Below, piece after piece: positions 7,314 to 14,169 of a stretch of 21,602 bases of DNA. Made by a program: the position numbers and the translations under genes. A model generated the notes under the pieces. It saw only the letters and a list, made by a program, of their open reading frames with translations, was not told the DNA's origin and ran no database searches. Origin of the DNA: SXXH01 sp041165735 (lineage in GTDB: Bacteria; Planctomycetota; UBA1135; GCA-002686595). The stretch is from NCBI GenBank assembly GCA_046341775.1, contig JBKDQQ010000101.1:1-21602 (forward strand), given 5' to 3'. Each line of letters starts with the position of its first letter. Within the stretch, counting starts at the first letter, position 1.

Positions 7314-9238
7314 GCGGCCAGCGGACGCTGGTTGTCAAGTTGCATGGACAGCGCCTCGTCCATGCGCGTCACGCGGCGCAGGCGCCCTGGGAGGAGCGAC
7401 TGCTGCGCTTCGGCGGCTCCGCGGCGGGACGGGTGCTGGCCGCGCGTTGCTCGCCGGACGCGATCGTGCTGGCGACGGGCGGCGCGGTGGCGCGCGGACT
7501 GCCCGGGGCGGAGCGCACGAGCTTCCTGTGGCGCGATCCCGCCTCCGGCATCCCGCAGCAGGCCCAGGGCGGAGGCGCGTTCGCCCGCCGCTTCGCGCGC
7601 CACCATGACGCGCTCGCCGTCGAGGGGCGGCTCGACCGGCCGTCCGTGCTCGTGATGGACGAGGGAGTCGATGCCGTGCCGGTCCCCGCGGGCTTCGCGG
7701 CGTGGGACGTCTCCGAGCGCGCGCGCTGGATCGCCGCCGAACGGGGCGGCGACGGCTGGACCAGCGGACCAGCGGCGCAGGCAGGGCTCCCGTTCGCCAC
7801 GCTCATGTCCTTGCGCGAACCCCGCGGCAGCGTGGGACGCGGAGGATTGGGCGCGGCGCTGGCGCGCGCCAACCTCGTCGCCATCGTCGCCCGCGACCAG
7901 CCCATCGAGCCCGTGGTGGACGAGCGCTTCCGCGCCTGGATCGCCGCCTGCCGCGCGTCGCCGCGCCTCGCCGCGCGCGCCGCGGGCGGCACCTTCGAGG
8001 CCGCGGCCGCCGCGCAGGCGAGCGGCGAGCTGCCGCTCGAGGAGGCGCGTGCGCTCCTCGAGCTGGTCGAGCAGGCGCGCGCCGCGCGCCACGGGTGCGC
8101 CGGATGCCCGACTCCATGCGGGCTGGTGTTCGACCGCCCGCACGCCCGCCAAGGCGGACGCTACGGAGCCGTGCACCTCCTCGCGTCGCGCCTTGGACTC
8201 GACGCCGAGTCCGACGGCCTCGACGCGCTGCGCGCGTGCGACGAGCTCGGCCTCGACGCGAAGGAGGCGGCGTTGCGCCTCGAGGAACGCCTCGGGGACG
8301 CGCCCCGGGACGGCCGCGCCCGGGCCGGTTGGATCCGCGATTCGCTGGCGAGTTGGATCGCGCGTCCGGAGCTCGCCGCGGGTCCGCTGGCGCGCGACGT
8401 GGAGCGCCTCGCCGGCGGCTCGCTCGCGACGCGGCTCGCCCTGCGCGTGTCGATGCGCGGCACGGACCCCATGCGCGTGCAGCCGTTCCTCGTGGAGATG
8501 GCCGCGGAAGGCCGCGTCGCCCGTCTGCTGGCGCCGCTCGAGCTGCCCGAGGGCGCGCTCGACCCGCGCGATCCGCGCGGCAAGGGGCGCATCGCGTGGT
8601 GGTGCGAGAACTTGGCAATGGCGCTGGATGCCACCGGCGCGTGCTCCTTCTCCGCGGCGGGATTGCTCGCCGACGGAGTCGTCGACCTCGACGGGCTGGC
8701 GCGCATGGTCGCCGCCGAAGGCGCGCCGGGCGACGCGCCGGGACGCGATCTGCTGGCCGTGGGCGGCGCGTTGGCGGCGATGGCGCGCGTCGCGTCGCGA
8801 CCGCTCGAGGCGCGCCCCGACGACCTGCCCGAGGATCGCGCCATGCTCGAGGAGTACAAGCGACTGAGGGGCGAGGGACTCGATTGGCTGGATCCGGCCT
8901 GGGGCCTCGAGCAGGCTTGGCGGCGCCAGGCCGAGCACGACCAGCAGCAAGCGCTGGCCGCGGCGACCTTGCCCCTCGAGGTGCCGAGGCCCGTGGGGGG
9001 CGTGGTGCGCGTGCGCGCCTTGGACGCGGGCTTCGCCGCGTTCGACGGCACGAGCTGGGCCTTCCGGGAAGGCGACACGGCGCGTTCGCTGCTCGACCGG
9101 CTGGCCGAGTCCGATCCCGCCGCGAGGACCAGGCTCGAGGCCGCCAGCCTCTGGTCGGACGGCCGTCGCGTCGCGCACGCCGAGGCGCTGCGCCACGACG
9201 CCACCTACGACCTCGTGCTCGCGCTGGCCGGCGGTTGA
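7310..9238 (+). CDS. Divergent aldehyde ferredoxin oxidoreductase family protein with fused C-terminal MoaD/ThiS-like domain
   Basis: A 642-residue protein resembling tungsten/molybdenum bis-pterin aldehyde:ferredoxin oxidoreductases, which oxidise aldehydes to acids. Recognisable parts are FGGSAAGRVLAARC near 34-47 (cf. YxGRGLxxRLL), VGRGGLGAALARANLVAIV at 175-193 (the family GRGGLGAVMGSKNLKAI motif), and the [4Fe-4S] cluster set Cys263-x2-Cys266-x3-Cys270 in HGCAGCPTPCG. The distant fourth ligand would be Cys445 in TGACSFSAAG. The usual acidic GPEYE motif after the cluster reads GGRYGAV (282-288), so a conserved glutamate appears lost. Residues about 566-642 look like a MoaD/ThiS beta-grasp fold: FREGDTARSLLDRLAESDP, a DGRRV turn, and a C-terminal ALAGG. 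The ATG at 7310 has GGGAGGA four bases upstream. It is transcribed away from the ligase/beta-oxidation operon. Physiological substrate unknown; activity is uncertain given the divergence. Confidence 0.8.
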   Translation: MSGQRTLVVKLHGQRLVHARHAAQAPWEERLLRFGGSAAGRVLAARCSPDAIVLATGGAVARGLPGAERTSFLWRDPASGIPQQAQGGGAFARRFARHHDALAVEGRLDRPSVLVMDEGVDAVPVPAGFAAWDVSERARWIAAERGGDGWTSGPAAQAGLPFATLMSLREPRGSVGRGGLGAALARANLVAIVARDQPIEPVVDERFRAWIAACRASPRLAARAAGGTFEAAAAAQASGELPLEEARALLELVEQARAARHGCAGCPTPCGLVFDRPHARQGGRYGAVHLLASRLGLDAESDGLDALRACDELGLDAKEAALRLEERLGDAPRDGRARAGWIRDSLASWIARPELAAGPLARDVERLAGGSLATRLALRVSMRGTDPMRVQPFLVEMAAEGRVARLLAPLELPEGALDPRDPRGKGRIAWWCENLAMALDATGACSFSAAGLLADGVVDLDGLARMVAAEGAPGDAPGRDLLAVGGALAAMARVASRPLEARPDDLPEDRAMLEEYKRLRGEGLDWLDPAWGLEQAWRRQAEHDQQQALAAATLPLEVPRPVGGVVRVRALDAGFAAFDGTSWAFREGDTARSLLDRLAESDPAARTRLEAASLWSDGRRVAHAEALRHDATYDLVLALAGG

Positions 9239-9272
9239 GGGCGGGGACCGAGACCACCGCCGCCGCGGCGAG

Positions 9273-9278
9273 TAGACT
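9273..9278 (+). promoter_or_regulatory. Candidate -10 element TAGACT before the GT9 gene
   Basis: TAGACT fits TANNNT and ends 12 bases before the GT9 ATG, inside the 52-base gap after the AOR gene. This would give a leader of only a few bases. No clear -35 box and no Shine-Dalgarno are visible. Weak, but it repeats a pattern seen at 7265 and 13064. Confidence 0.3.
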
Positions 9279-9290
9279 GCGCGCCGCCGA

Positions 9291-10352
9291 ATGGACCGCA
9301 TCCTGATCCTCAAGACCGCGGCGCTGGGCGACGTGCTGCGCACCACCTCGATCCTGCCGGGACTGCACGCCGCGCACGGCGCGCCGCGCATCGAATGGGT
9401 GGCCGCCCGCGGCGCCGTGGACCTGGTGCGCACGCATCCGCTCGTCGCGCGCGTGCACGCCCTCGATCCGGCCGATCCGGCGGCCTGCTCGGCGCTGCGG
9501 GCGGAGCTTTGTCAAACAAACTGGACACTTGTGGTGTCCTTGGACGACGAGGCGCCCTTGTGCGAACTGGCCGCCGCGCTGCCGTGCGCGCGGCTGGCGG
9601 GAGCCACGCTCGTCGACGGGGCGCGCGGCTACACGGACGACGTCGCCGAGTGGTTCGACATGGGCCTCCTGTCGCGGCACGGCAAGCGCCGCGCCGACGA
9701 GTTGAAGGTCCTGAACCGGCGCAGCCAGCCGGCGATCTACGCGAGCATGCTCGGCATCGCCATGGGGCGGCCGCGGCTCGAGCTGCCCTCGACCGAACTC
9801 GACGGCGCCAGGGTCTTCTGGCGCGACCACGGATTGGACGATGGCGTGCCGGTGGTCGGCCTCAACACGGGCGCGGGCGGCCGCTGGCGCGGGAAGATGC
9901 TGCCGCACGAGGCCACCGTGGAGACCTGCGCGCGGTTGCAGGAGGAACTCGGACGCCCGTTGCGATTCCTCGTGCTCGGCGGCGCGGCGGAGGCGGAGCG
10001 GAACCGAACGTTGCTCGGCGCCCTGCTCGCCGCGCGCCTGGACGCGCGCGACGCGGGGGTCGACCACTCGCTGCTGTTCTTCGCCGCGCTGATCGACAGG
10101 CTCGACGCGCTGCTGACATCGGACAGCCTCGCGTTGCACATGGCCATCGCGCGCGGCACGCCGAACGTCAGCTTCTACGCGCCCACTTCGTCCGCCGAAA
10201 TCGAGACCTACGGCACCGGAGAAAAGGTTGCCTCCACGGCCGCGGACTACTGCTCCTACCTGCCAGACGCGGACAACACGACCTTGACTCCGGATCGTCT
10301 AGTGCCGGCGCTACGGCGCAGGTTGGAGCTGGGTCGTGCCCCGGCGGGGTGA
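9291..10352 (+). CDS. Glycosyltransferase family 9 (heptosyltransferase-like)
   Basis: A 353-residue soluble GT-B fold enzyme. The N-terminus MDRILILKTAALGDVLRTTS is the typical GT9 start, where ILI.k..aLGDvl.tTP lines the acceptor site. WVAARGAVDLVRTHPLVARV follows, as in ADP-heptose:LPS heptosyltransferases. The C-terminal donor domain begins near residue 186 with VPVVGLNTGAGGRWRGKMLP (the family G.NpGas...K.wp). It contains RFLVLGGAAEAERN, and LLTSDSLALHMAIARGTPNVSFYAPTS, corresponding to the conserved 'sD.G..HlAaA.g.p.valfgpT' block, with Asp in SDS and His in LHMA. It probably adds a sugar from a nucleotide donor to a lipid or surface glycan in the cytoplasm. The donor need not be heptose. 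The start ATG is 52 bases after the AOR stop and has no Shine-Dalgarno. It may be co-transcribed with AOR or use TAGACT at 9273. Confidence 0.88.
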   Translation: MDRILILKTAALGDVLRTTSILPGLHAAHGAPRIEWVAARGAVDLVRTHPLVARVHALDPADPAACSALRAELCQTNWTLVVSLDDEAPLCELAAALPCARLAGATLVDGARGYTDDVAEWFDMGLLSRHGKRRADELKVLNRRSQPAIYASMLGIAMGRPRLELPSTELDGARVFWRDHGLDDGVPVVGLNTGAGGRWRGKMLPHEATVETCARLQEELGRPLRFLVLGGAAEAERNRTLLGALLAARLDARDAGVDHSLLFFAALIDRLDALLTSDSLALHMAIARGTPNVSFYAPTSSAEIETYGTGEKVASTAADYCSYLPDADNTTLTPDRLVPALRRRLELGRAPAG

Positions 10353-10698
10353 ATTGTATTCAAATCATTAACTGACAGGTGTTTACGTGTGATCGAGGCG
10401 CTGGCCTCAGTCGTCCTGCCCCCAAGTCGCCCGGGTCGTTTCCGCCAGTACGCCTGACGCGTCCGTTCGCATTCCGAGGAACCTGCGGACCGACTCGGTT
10501 CGTCGGAAAGGCGTTCCGGCCACCTGGGATCGGATCCGACGAATCAGAGCCGGCCGCACCGCGGCCCATCTGCCGTGGATCGCGCTTTCGGGGTAGCCTT
10601 GGAACGCGCTCGAGGCGACATCCGGATCGTCGCGGGCCAGTTCCCTCCACTCAGGACCCACCCTCGGGCGCGCGGCCGCGCGTCCGCCTCCCCACCCC
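10353..10698. other. 346-base non-coding region before the secreted FG-GAP gene
   Basis: I see no credible gene here; the short open frames have no coding character. The first 40 bases (10351-10390) are strikingly AT-rich for this genome (ATTGTATTCAAATCATTAAC) and directly follow the GT9 stop. A CCCC-GGC-GGGG mini-hairpin overlaps that stop (10339-10349) and may act as a weak terminator. TAGCCT at 10594-10599 is a possible -10 box. An 11-bp inverted repeat occupies 10497-10545. The last 12 bases before the ATG at 10699 are C-rich with no Shine-Dalgarno. The length and AT patch suggest the main promoter/leader of the secreted protein gene. Confidence 0.6.
10497..10545. repeat. Inverted repeat, 11-bp arms, in the leader of the FG-GAP gene
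   Basis: GGTTCGTCGGA at 10497-10507 pairs with TCCGACGAATC at 10535-10545 (one G-T pair) around a 27-base loop. The right arm also overlaps the palindrome TCGGATCCGA at 10530-10539, and the left arm overlaps a small CCGA-C-TCGG hairpin at 10490-10498, so alternative folds are possible. No T-run follows, so it is not an ordinary terminator. It could be an operator or a structured 5' leader. Confidence 0.45.
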
Positions 10699-12903
10699 AT
10701 GAAGCTCCACCTCCGCTCCGTCGCGCTGGGCCTCGGCGTACTCGCCGCCGGGCTCGCCACCGAGGTCGCCGCGCAGCAGATGCCGCGCAACACGACCGAC
10801 GTCCCGACTTCCACCGGCTACACGGAGAACGTCGACTTCGGCGACGTCGACAACGACGGCGACTGGGACGCGATCTTCGCGGACGGCGGCGACAACGGCA
10901 ACGACCAGAGCAAGATCTGGATCAACCAAGGCTTCGCCCAAGGCGGCACGGTCGGCATCTTCGTGAACCGCACCGCGCAGCAGTTCCCCGTCGTCCAATC
11001 GAGCGGTCGCGACATCGAGTTCGTGGACTTCGACAACGACGCGGACCTCGACATCTACGTGTCGAACACCTCGCAGATCACCCAGCAGTCCAACAAGTGG
11101 TGGACGAACATGGGGGGCACCCAAGGCGGCACCATCGGCTTCTACCAGGATCAGACCGCGGCCCGCTGGTCCGGCCTCGGCGGCGCGGGATCCTCGATCG
11201 CTCCGTCGCAGGTGCTGGTCTCCGGCGGCTACATCGACTTCAGCTGCGACTGCGACTTCGGCGACCTCGACTACGACGGCGACCTCGACCTCGTGCACTC
11301 GAGCTACGGCGGCGCCTTCGGCGGACAGTTGCCCACGCGCCTCTTCCTGAACAACGGCGCGGGCGTCTTCAGCGAGTTCAACCCGAGCGGCTTCCAACTC
11401 GCGGGCCAGACGATCGCGGTCGGCAACCCGGCCGTCTGGGCGCAGGGCACGCAGGCCACGAACACGACCAACGCCACCGGGGCCAACGCCGACATCGCGT
11501 CCCGCGCGCTCGACATCGACCTCGCCGACATCGACGGCGACATGGACCTCGACATCCTCCACGGCGCCCGCCAGGAAGTGCCGCGCCTGTTCCAGAGCCG
11601 CTTCGCCGACAGTGGCAACGTGCTGACGGCGTTCCGCGACGTGACCGGCTCGAACTTCCCGGCTGGCTACTCGACGGGCGACGGCCACTACGAGCAGGAG
11701 ATGGGCGACTTCGACGCCGACGGCGACGTCGACATCTACGGCCTCAACTGGGCTGCGAGCTTCGGCTTCACCGACGTCACGATGAAGAACACCGGCGCCG
11801 GCGTGTTCAACACGTTGACCAACCTGACCAACTCGGACTCGGACGACAACGAAGGCGACTTCTTCGACTACGACAACGACGGCGACATCGACCTGTTCGT
11901 GGCCAACTTCGCCGGCCAGGAGCGCGTGTACCGCAACAACGGAACGGGCGCCTTGACCTACCAGACGACCGGCGTGGTCGTGCCCACCGACGGCACCATC
12001 TCGCTGGACGCCGACTGCTGCGACGTCGACGGCGACCAGGACTACGACGTGTTCGTGGCCAACGACACGAACACCGCCGAGTGGTACTTGAAGAACTCGA
12101 CCGCGGCCAACGACACCTTCGCCCCGGTCATGTACCGCCTGACGCAGGCCGCCAACCGCGTCGCCGGTCCGGCGCCGACGGCGATCCTCGTGCAGGTGTA
12201 CGACAACGCCCCGTACTACATCACCTGGTACAACAACACGCGCCTCGAGTACCAGGTCAACGGCGGCCCGGTGCAGACCGTGACGATGCAGTCCTCGGCC
12301 GGCCAGATCTTCCGCGGCCTGATCCCCGGTTCCGTCGTCGGCACGATCACCTACCGCGTCGTTTCCAGCGACAAGTACAACAACACCGGCAACACGGGCA
12401 CCCTGTCCTACACCGCCACGTCCGGCGCGACGGGCACGCCCTTCTGCTTCGGCGACGGCTCGGGCGCGGCTTGCCCGTGCGCCAACAACGCCGCCGCCGG
12501 TTCGGGCACGGGTTGCCTCAGCTCGCTGGGCTTCGGTGGCCGCATCGCGGGCACCGGCTCGGCCAGCGTGGCCGCCGACAGCCTCGTCCTGACCGGCACG
12601 GGCATGCCGAACAGCTCGGCCCTGTACTTCCAAGGCACCGCCCAAGCCGGCTCCGGCGCGGGCACTGCCTTCGGCGACGGCTTGCGTTGCGCCGCTGGCT
12701 CGGTGATCCGCCTCGGCACCAAGAACAACGTGGCCGGCACCTCGAGCTACCCGGTTGGCGGCGACACGAGCATCTCGGTGCGCGGCGCCGTCACGGCCGG
12801 CGCGACGCGCTACTACCAGGTCTGGTACCGCAACGCCGCGGCGTTCTGCACCACCAGCACCTTCAACCTCACGAACGGCCTGTCCGTGACGTGGGCGCCT
12901 TGA
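10699..12903 (+). CDS. Secreted FG-GAP/VCBS repeat protein with lineage-type C-terminal six-cysteine domain
   Basis: A 734-residue exported protein. A Sec signal peptide is clear: MKLHLRS, a hydrophobic core, and a likely cut after VAA (residue 25) before QQMPRN. Residues about 44-456 carry at least seven Asp-rich calcium-loop repeats of the FG-GAP/VCBS kind, such as DVDNDGDWD (49-57), DFDNDADLD, DLDYDGDLD, DFDADGDVD, DYDNDGDID and DVDGDQDYD. These repeats usually form a beta-propeller. An Ig-like stretch follows (about 470-575, with LEYQVNGGPV and GTITYRVVSSD). The last 155 residues (580-734) form a separate domain with six cysteines (FCFGDG, ACPC, GC, RC, FCTT). This tail resembles one I recall from many secreted planctomycete proteins, perhaps for surface display. 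There is no Shine-Dalgarno before the ATG. A strong hairpin terminator follows. Ligand unknown. Confidence 0.88.
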   Translation: MKLHLRSVALGLGVLAAGLATEVAAQQMPRNTTDVPTSTGYTENVDFGDVDNDGDWDAIFADGGDNGNDQSKIWINQGFAQGGTVGIFVNRTAQQFPVVQSSGRDIEFVDFDNDADLDIYVSNTSQITQQSNKWWTNMGGTQGGTIGFYQDQTAARWSGLGGAGSSIAPSQVLVSGGYIDFSCDCDFGDLDYDGDLDLVHSSYGGAFGGQLPTRLFLNNGAGVFSEFNPSGFQLAGQTIAVGNPAVWAQGTQATNTTNATGANADIASRALDIDLADIDGDMDLDILHGARQEVPRLFQSRFADSGNVLTAFRDVTGSNFPAGYSTGDGHYEQEMGDFDADGDVDIYGLNWAASFGFTDVTMKNTGAGVFNTLTNLTNSDSDDNEGDFFDYDNDGDIDLFVANFAGQERVYRNNGTGALTYQTTGVVVPTDGTISLDADCCDVDGDQDYDVFVANDTNTAEWYLKNSTAANDTFAPVMYRLTQAANRVAGPAPTAILVQVYDNAPYYITWYNNTRLEYQVNGGPVQTVTMQSSAGQIFRGLIPGSVVGTITYRVVSSDKYNNTGNTGTLSYTATSGATGTPFCFGDGSGAACPCANNAAAGSGTGCLSSLGFGGRIAGTGSASVAADSLVLTGTGMPNSSALYFQGTAQAGSGAGTAFGDGLRCAAGSVIRLGTKNNVAGTSSYPVGGDTSISVRGAVTAGATRYYQVWYRNAAAFCTTSTFNLTNGLSVTWAP
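10828..12066 (+). repeat. Asp-rich FG-GAP/VCBS calcium-loop repeats (coding)
   Basis: At the DNA level, recurrent GACGTCGAC/GACTTCGAC-AACGAC-GGCGAC blocks encode DxDxDGDxD loops at irregular spacing of about 40-90 residues. Being imperfect, they are protein repeats rather than a simple tandem array. Confidence 0.75.
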
Positions 12904-12909
12904 TCTGAC

Positions 12910-12927
12910 GGATCGCCGAGGCGATCC
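12910..12927 (+). other. Perfect hairpin GGATCGCC-GA-GGCGATCC after the FG-GAP gene
   Basis: An 8-base perfect inverted repeat around a 2-base centre begins 7 bases after the stop codon. It has no T-run of its own and sits directly upstream of the larger terminator hairpin, so it may stabilise the mRNA 3' end. Confidence 0.55.
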
Positions 12928-12930
12928 GAG

Positions 12931-12969
12931 GCGGGCGGGGCGTCGCGCGAGCGGCGCCCCGCCTGCTTT
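12931..12969 (+). terminator. Rho-independent-like terminator after the secreted protein gene
   Basis: GCGGGCGGGGCG (12931-12942) pairs over 12 bases (one G-T) with CGCCCCGCCTGC (12955-12966). The loop is 12 bases and a short TTT follows. The stem is very stable but the T-run is minimal, as often in GC-rich genomes. Confidence 0.7.
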
Positions 12970-13063
12970 GCGCCGCTGAGGAAGCGCGACCAAGGCGCGT
13001 GCGGAGGTCGGCGCGCGCGAGGACTTCTGCATCGCGCCCTCGCGCCCGACCGGCGAGGCGCGG

Positions 13064-13069
13064 CACAAT
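13064..13069 (+). promoter_or_regulatory. Candidate -10 element CACAAT before the radical SAM gene
   Basis: CACAAT ends eight bases before the ATG at 13078, in an otherwise GC-rich gap after the terminator at 12931. No -35 box and no clear Shine-Dalgarno are visible. It would imply a leaderless mRNA for the radical SAM-GT2-GT39 set. Weak. Confidence 0.3.
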
Positions 13070-13077
13070 GTCACGGG

Positions 13078-14169
13078 ATGGACGCGAGCCGCTACTTGCC
13101 TTTCGCCAAGCGCGTGCTGCGTCGCGCGGGCCCGCCCGTGCACTTGACGCTCTATGTCACTGGGCGCTGCAACCTGCGCTGCCGGCATTGCTTCCACCAC
13201 GAGGAGGTCGCCGCGGGAGTGGAGGGAGCGGAGCTCGCGCGCTACGAGGCGCTGGCGGAGTCGTGCGCGCGCCTCGGGCCCTTGGCGTGGGTCTCCATCG
13301 GCGGTGGCGAGCCGTTCCTCCGGCGCGATCTGGCCTCGATCGCGGCGTGCTTCGCTTCGCGCGGCTTGCGGCACCTCGCCATCCCGACGAACGGCACGCT
13401 GCACGAACGCTACGCGCCCTTCGTCGAGGAGGTCTGCGAGCGGCACCCGGAACTGCACGTCGCCATCTCGGTCTCCTTCGACGGTCCGCCGCCGATCCAC
13501 GATGCGATCCGCGCCGCGCAAGGCGCGCACGCAGAGGCCAAGGAGGGCGTGCGCAGGTTGAAGGCGCTGCAGGCGCGCCACCCGAACCTAGGCGTCGGCA
13601 TCCTCGTGTGCGTGACGAGCGAGAACCAGCACGCGCTGGCCGACCACTTGGAGGAGCTGGTCGACGAGCTGCGGCCGGACAACGCGACGATCAACTTGGC
13701 GCGCGGCACGGCGCTGGACCCGGCACTGCTCGCCGTCGACGTGGCGCGCTACGAGGAGGTGGTGGCCCGCAAGGAGGCCTTGCGGCGCGCGGGCAAGTTG
13801 CCCTACTTCGACTTCCCGCTGGCGCGCCTCGCGGTGGCGCGCGACGCGTTGATGTACGAGCACGTGGCGCGCGTGGCGCGCGGCGAGCACGAGCGCCGGC
13901 ATCTGCCCTGCACCGCCGGCAGCCTGTCGTGCGTGGTGATGGAGGACGGCTCGGTGCGCGCCTGCGAGATCCTTCCGGATTCCATCGGCAACCTGAACGA
14001 GGTTGGCTGGGACCTCGCCCGCCTATGGGATGGCGAACGAGCCAGGGAGCTGCGCGAGCGCATCGAGCGCACGCGTTGCGCCTGCACTTGGGAATGCGCG
14101 CAGGCGGACAACGTGTTGTTCCACGCGCCTTCGTGGCCGCGCCTCGTCGCGCGGACGCTCCGATCGTGA
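13078..14169 (+). CDS. Radical SAM protein with SPASM/Twitch-type auxiliary cluster domain
   Basis: A 363-residue radical SAM enzyme. The SAM-binding [4Fe-4S] motif is Cys31-x3-Cys35-x2-Cys38 in TGRCNLRCRHCFHH, followed by the GGGEP SAM-contact motif at 75-79. IPTNGTL (102-108) and SVSFDGPPPIHDAIR (131-145) are the usual strand-4/5 landmarks. The C-terminal region holds six more cysteines (278, 285, 296, 334, 336, 340) around MEDGSVRACEILPDSIGNL and CACTWEC, fitting a SPASM- or Twitch-like auxiliary iron-sulfur site. Such enzymes modify peptides or proteins, or act on small molecules; the substrate cannot be told here and no small precursor peptide is evident next door. Its stop overlaps the start of the GT2 gene (GTGA), so it belongs to a glycosylation-linked operon, which suggests a glycan or glycoprotein role (inference). 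Confidence 0.87.
   Translation: MDASRYLPFAKRVLRRAGPPVHLTLYVTGRCNLRCRHCFHHEEVAAGVEGAELARYEALAESCARLGPLAWVSIGGGEPFLRRDLASIAACFASRGLRHLAIPTNGTLHERYAPFVEEVCERHPELHVAISVSFDGPPPIHDAIRAAQGAHAEAKEGVRRLKALQARHPNLGVGILVCVTSENQHALADHLEELVDELRPDNATINLARGTALDPALLAVDVARYEEVVARKEALRRAGKLPYFDFPLARLAVARDALMYEHVARVARGEHERRHLPCTAGSLSCVVMEDGSVRACEILPDSIGNLNEVGWDLARLWDGERARELRERIERTRCACTWECAQADNVLFHAPSWPRLVARTLRS

Noticed and set aside
7211..9433. N-terminal extension of the ligase frame across the AOR gene
   Set aside because: It is antisense to the well-supported AOR gene and shows no domain; ligase homology begins only after the ATG at 7210/7192.
10379..10702. A 107-codon open frame in the gap before the FG-GAP gene
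   Set aside because: Composition is Pro/Arg-rich without motif, there is no ribosome site, and it overlaps the inverted repeat and the start of the next gene. Treated as non-coding.
10828..12066. Possible DNA tandem or CRISPR-like repeats
   Set aside because: The repeated GAC-rich blocks are irregular in spacing and sequence and are explained by the Asp-rich protein repeats.
13078..14169. Radical SAM gene as part of a RiPP locus
   Set aside because: I found no short precursor frame with a plausible leader/core next to it and no peptidase or transporter directly coupled to it; the M28 and ABC genes are in a separate convergent unit.
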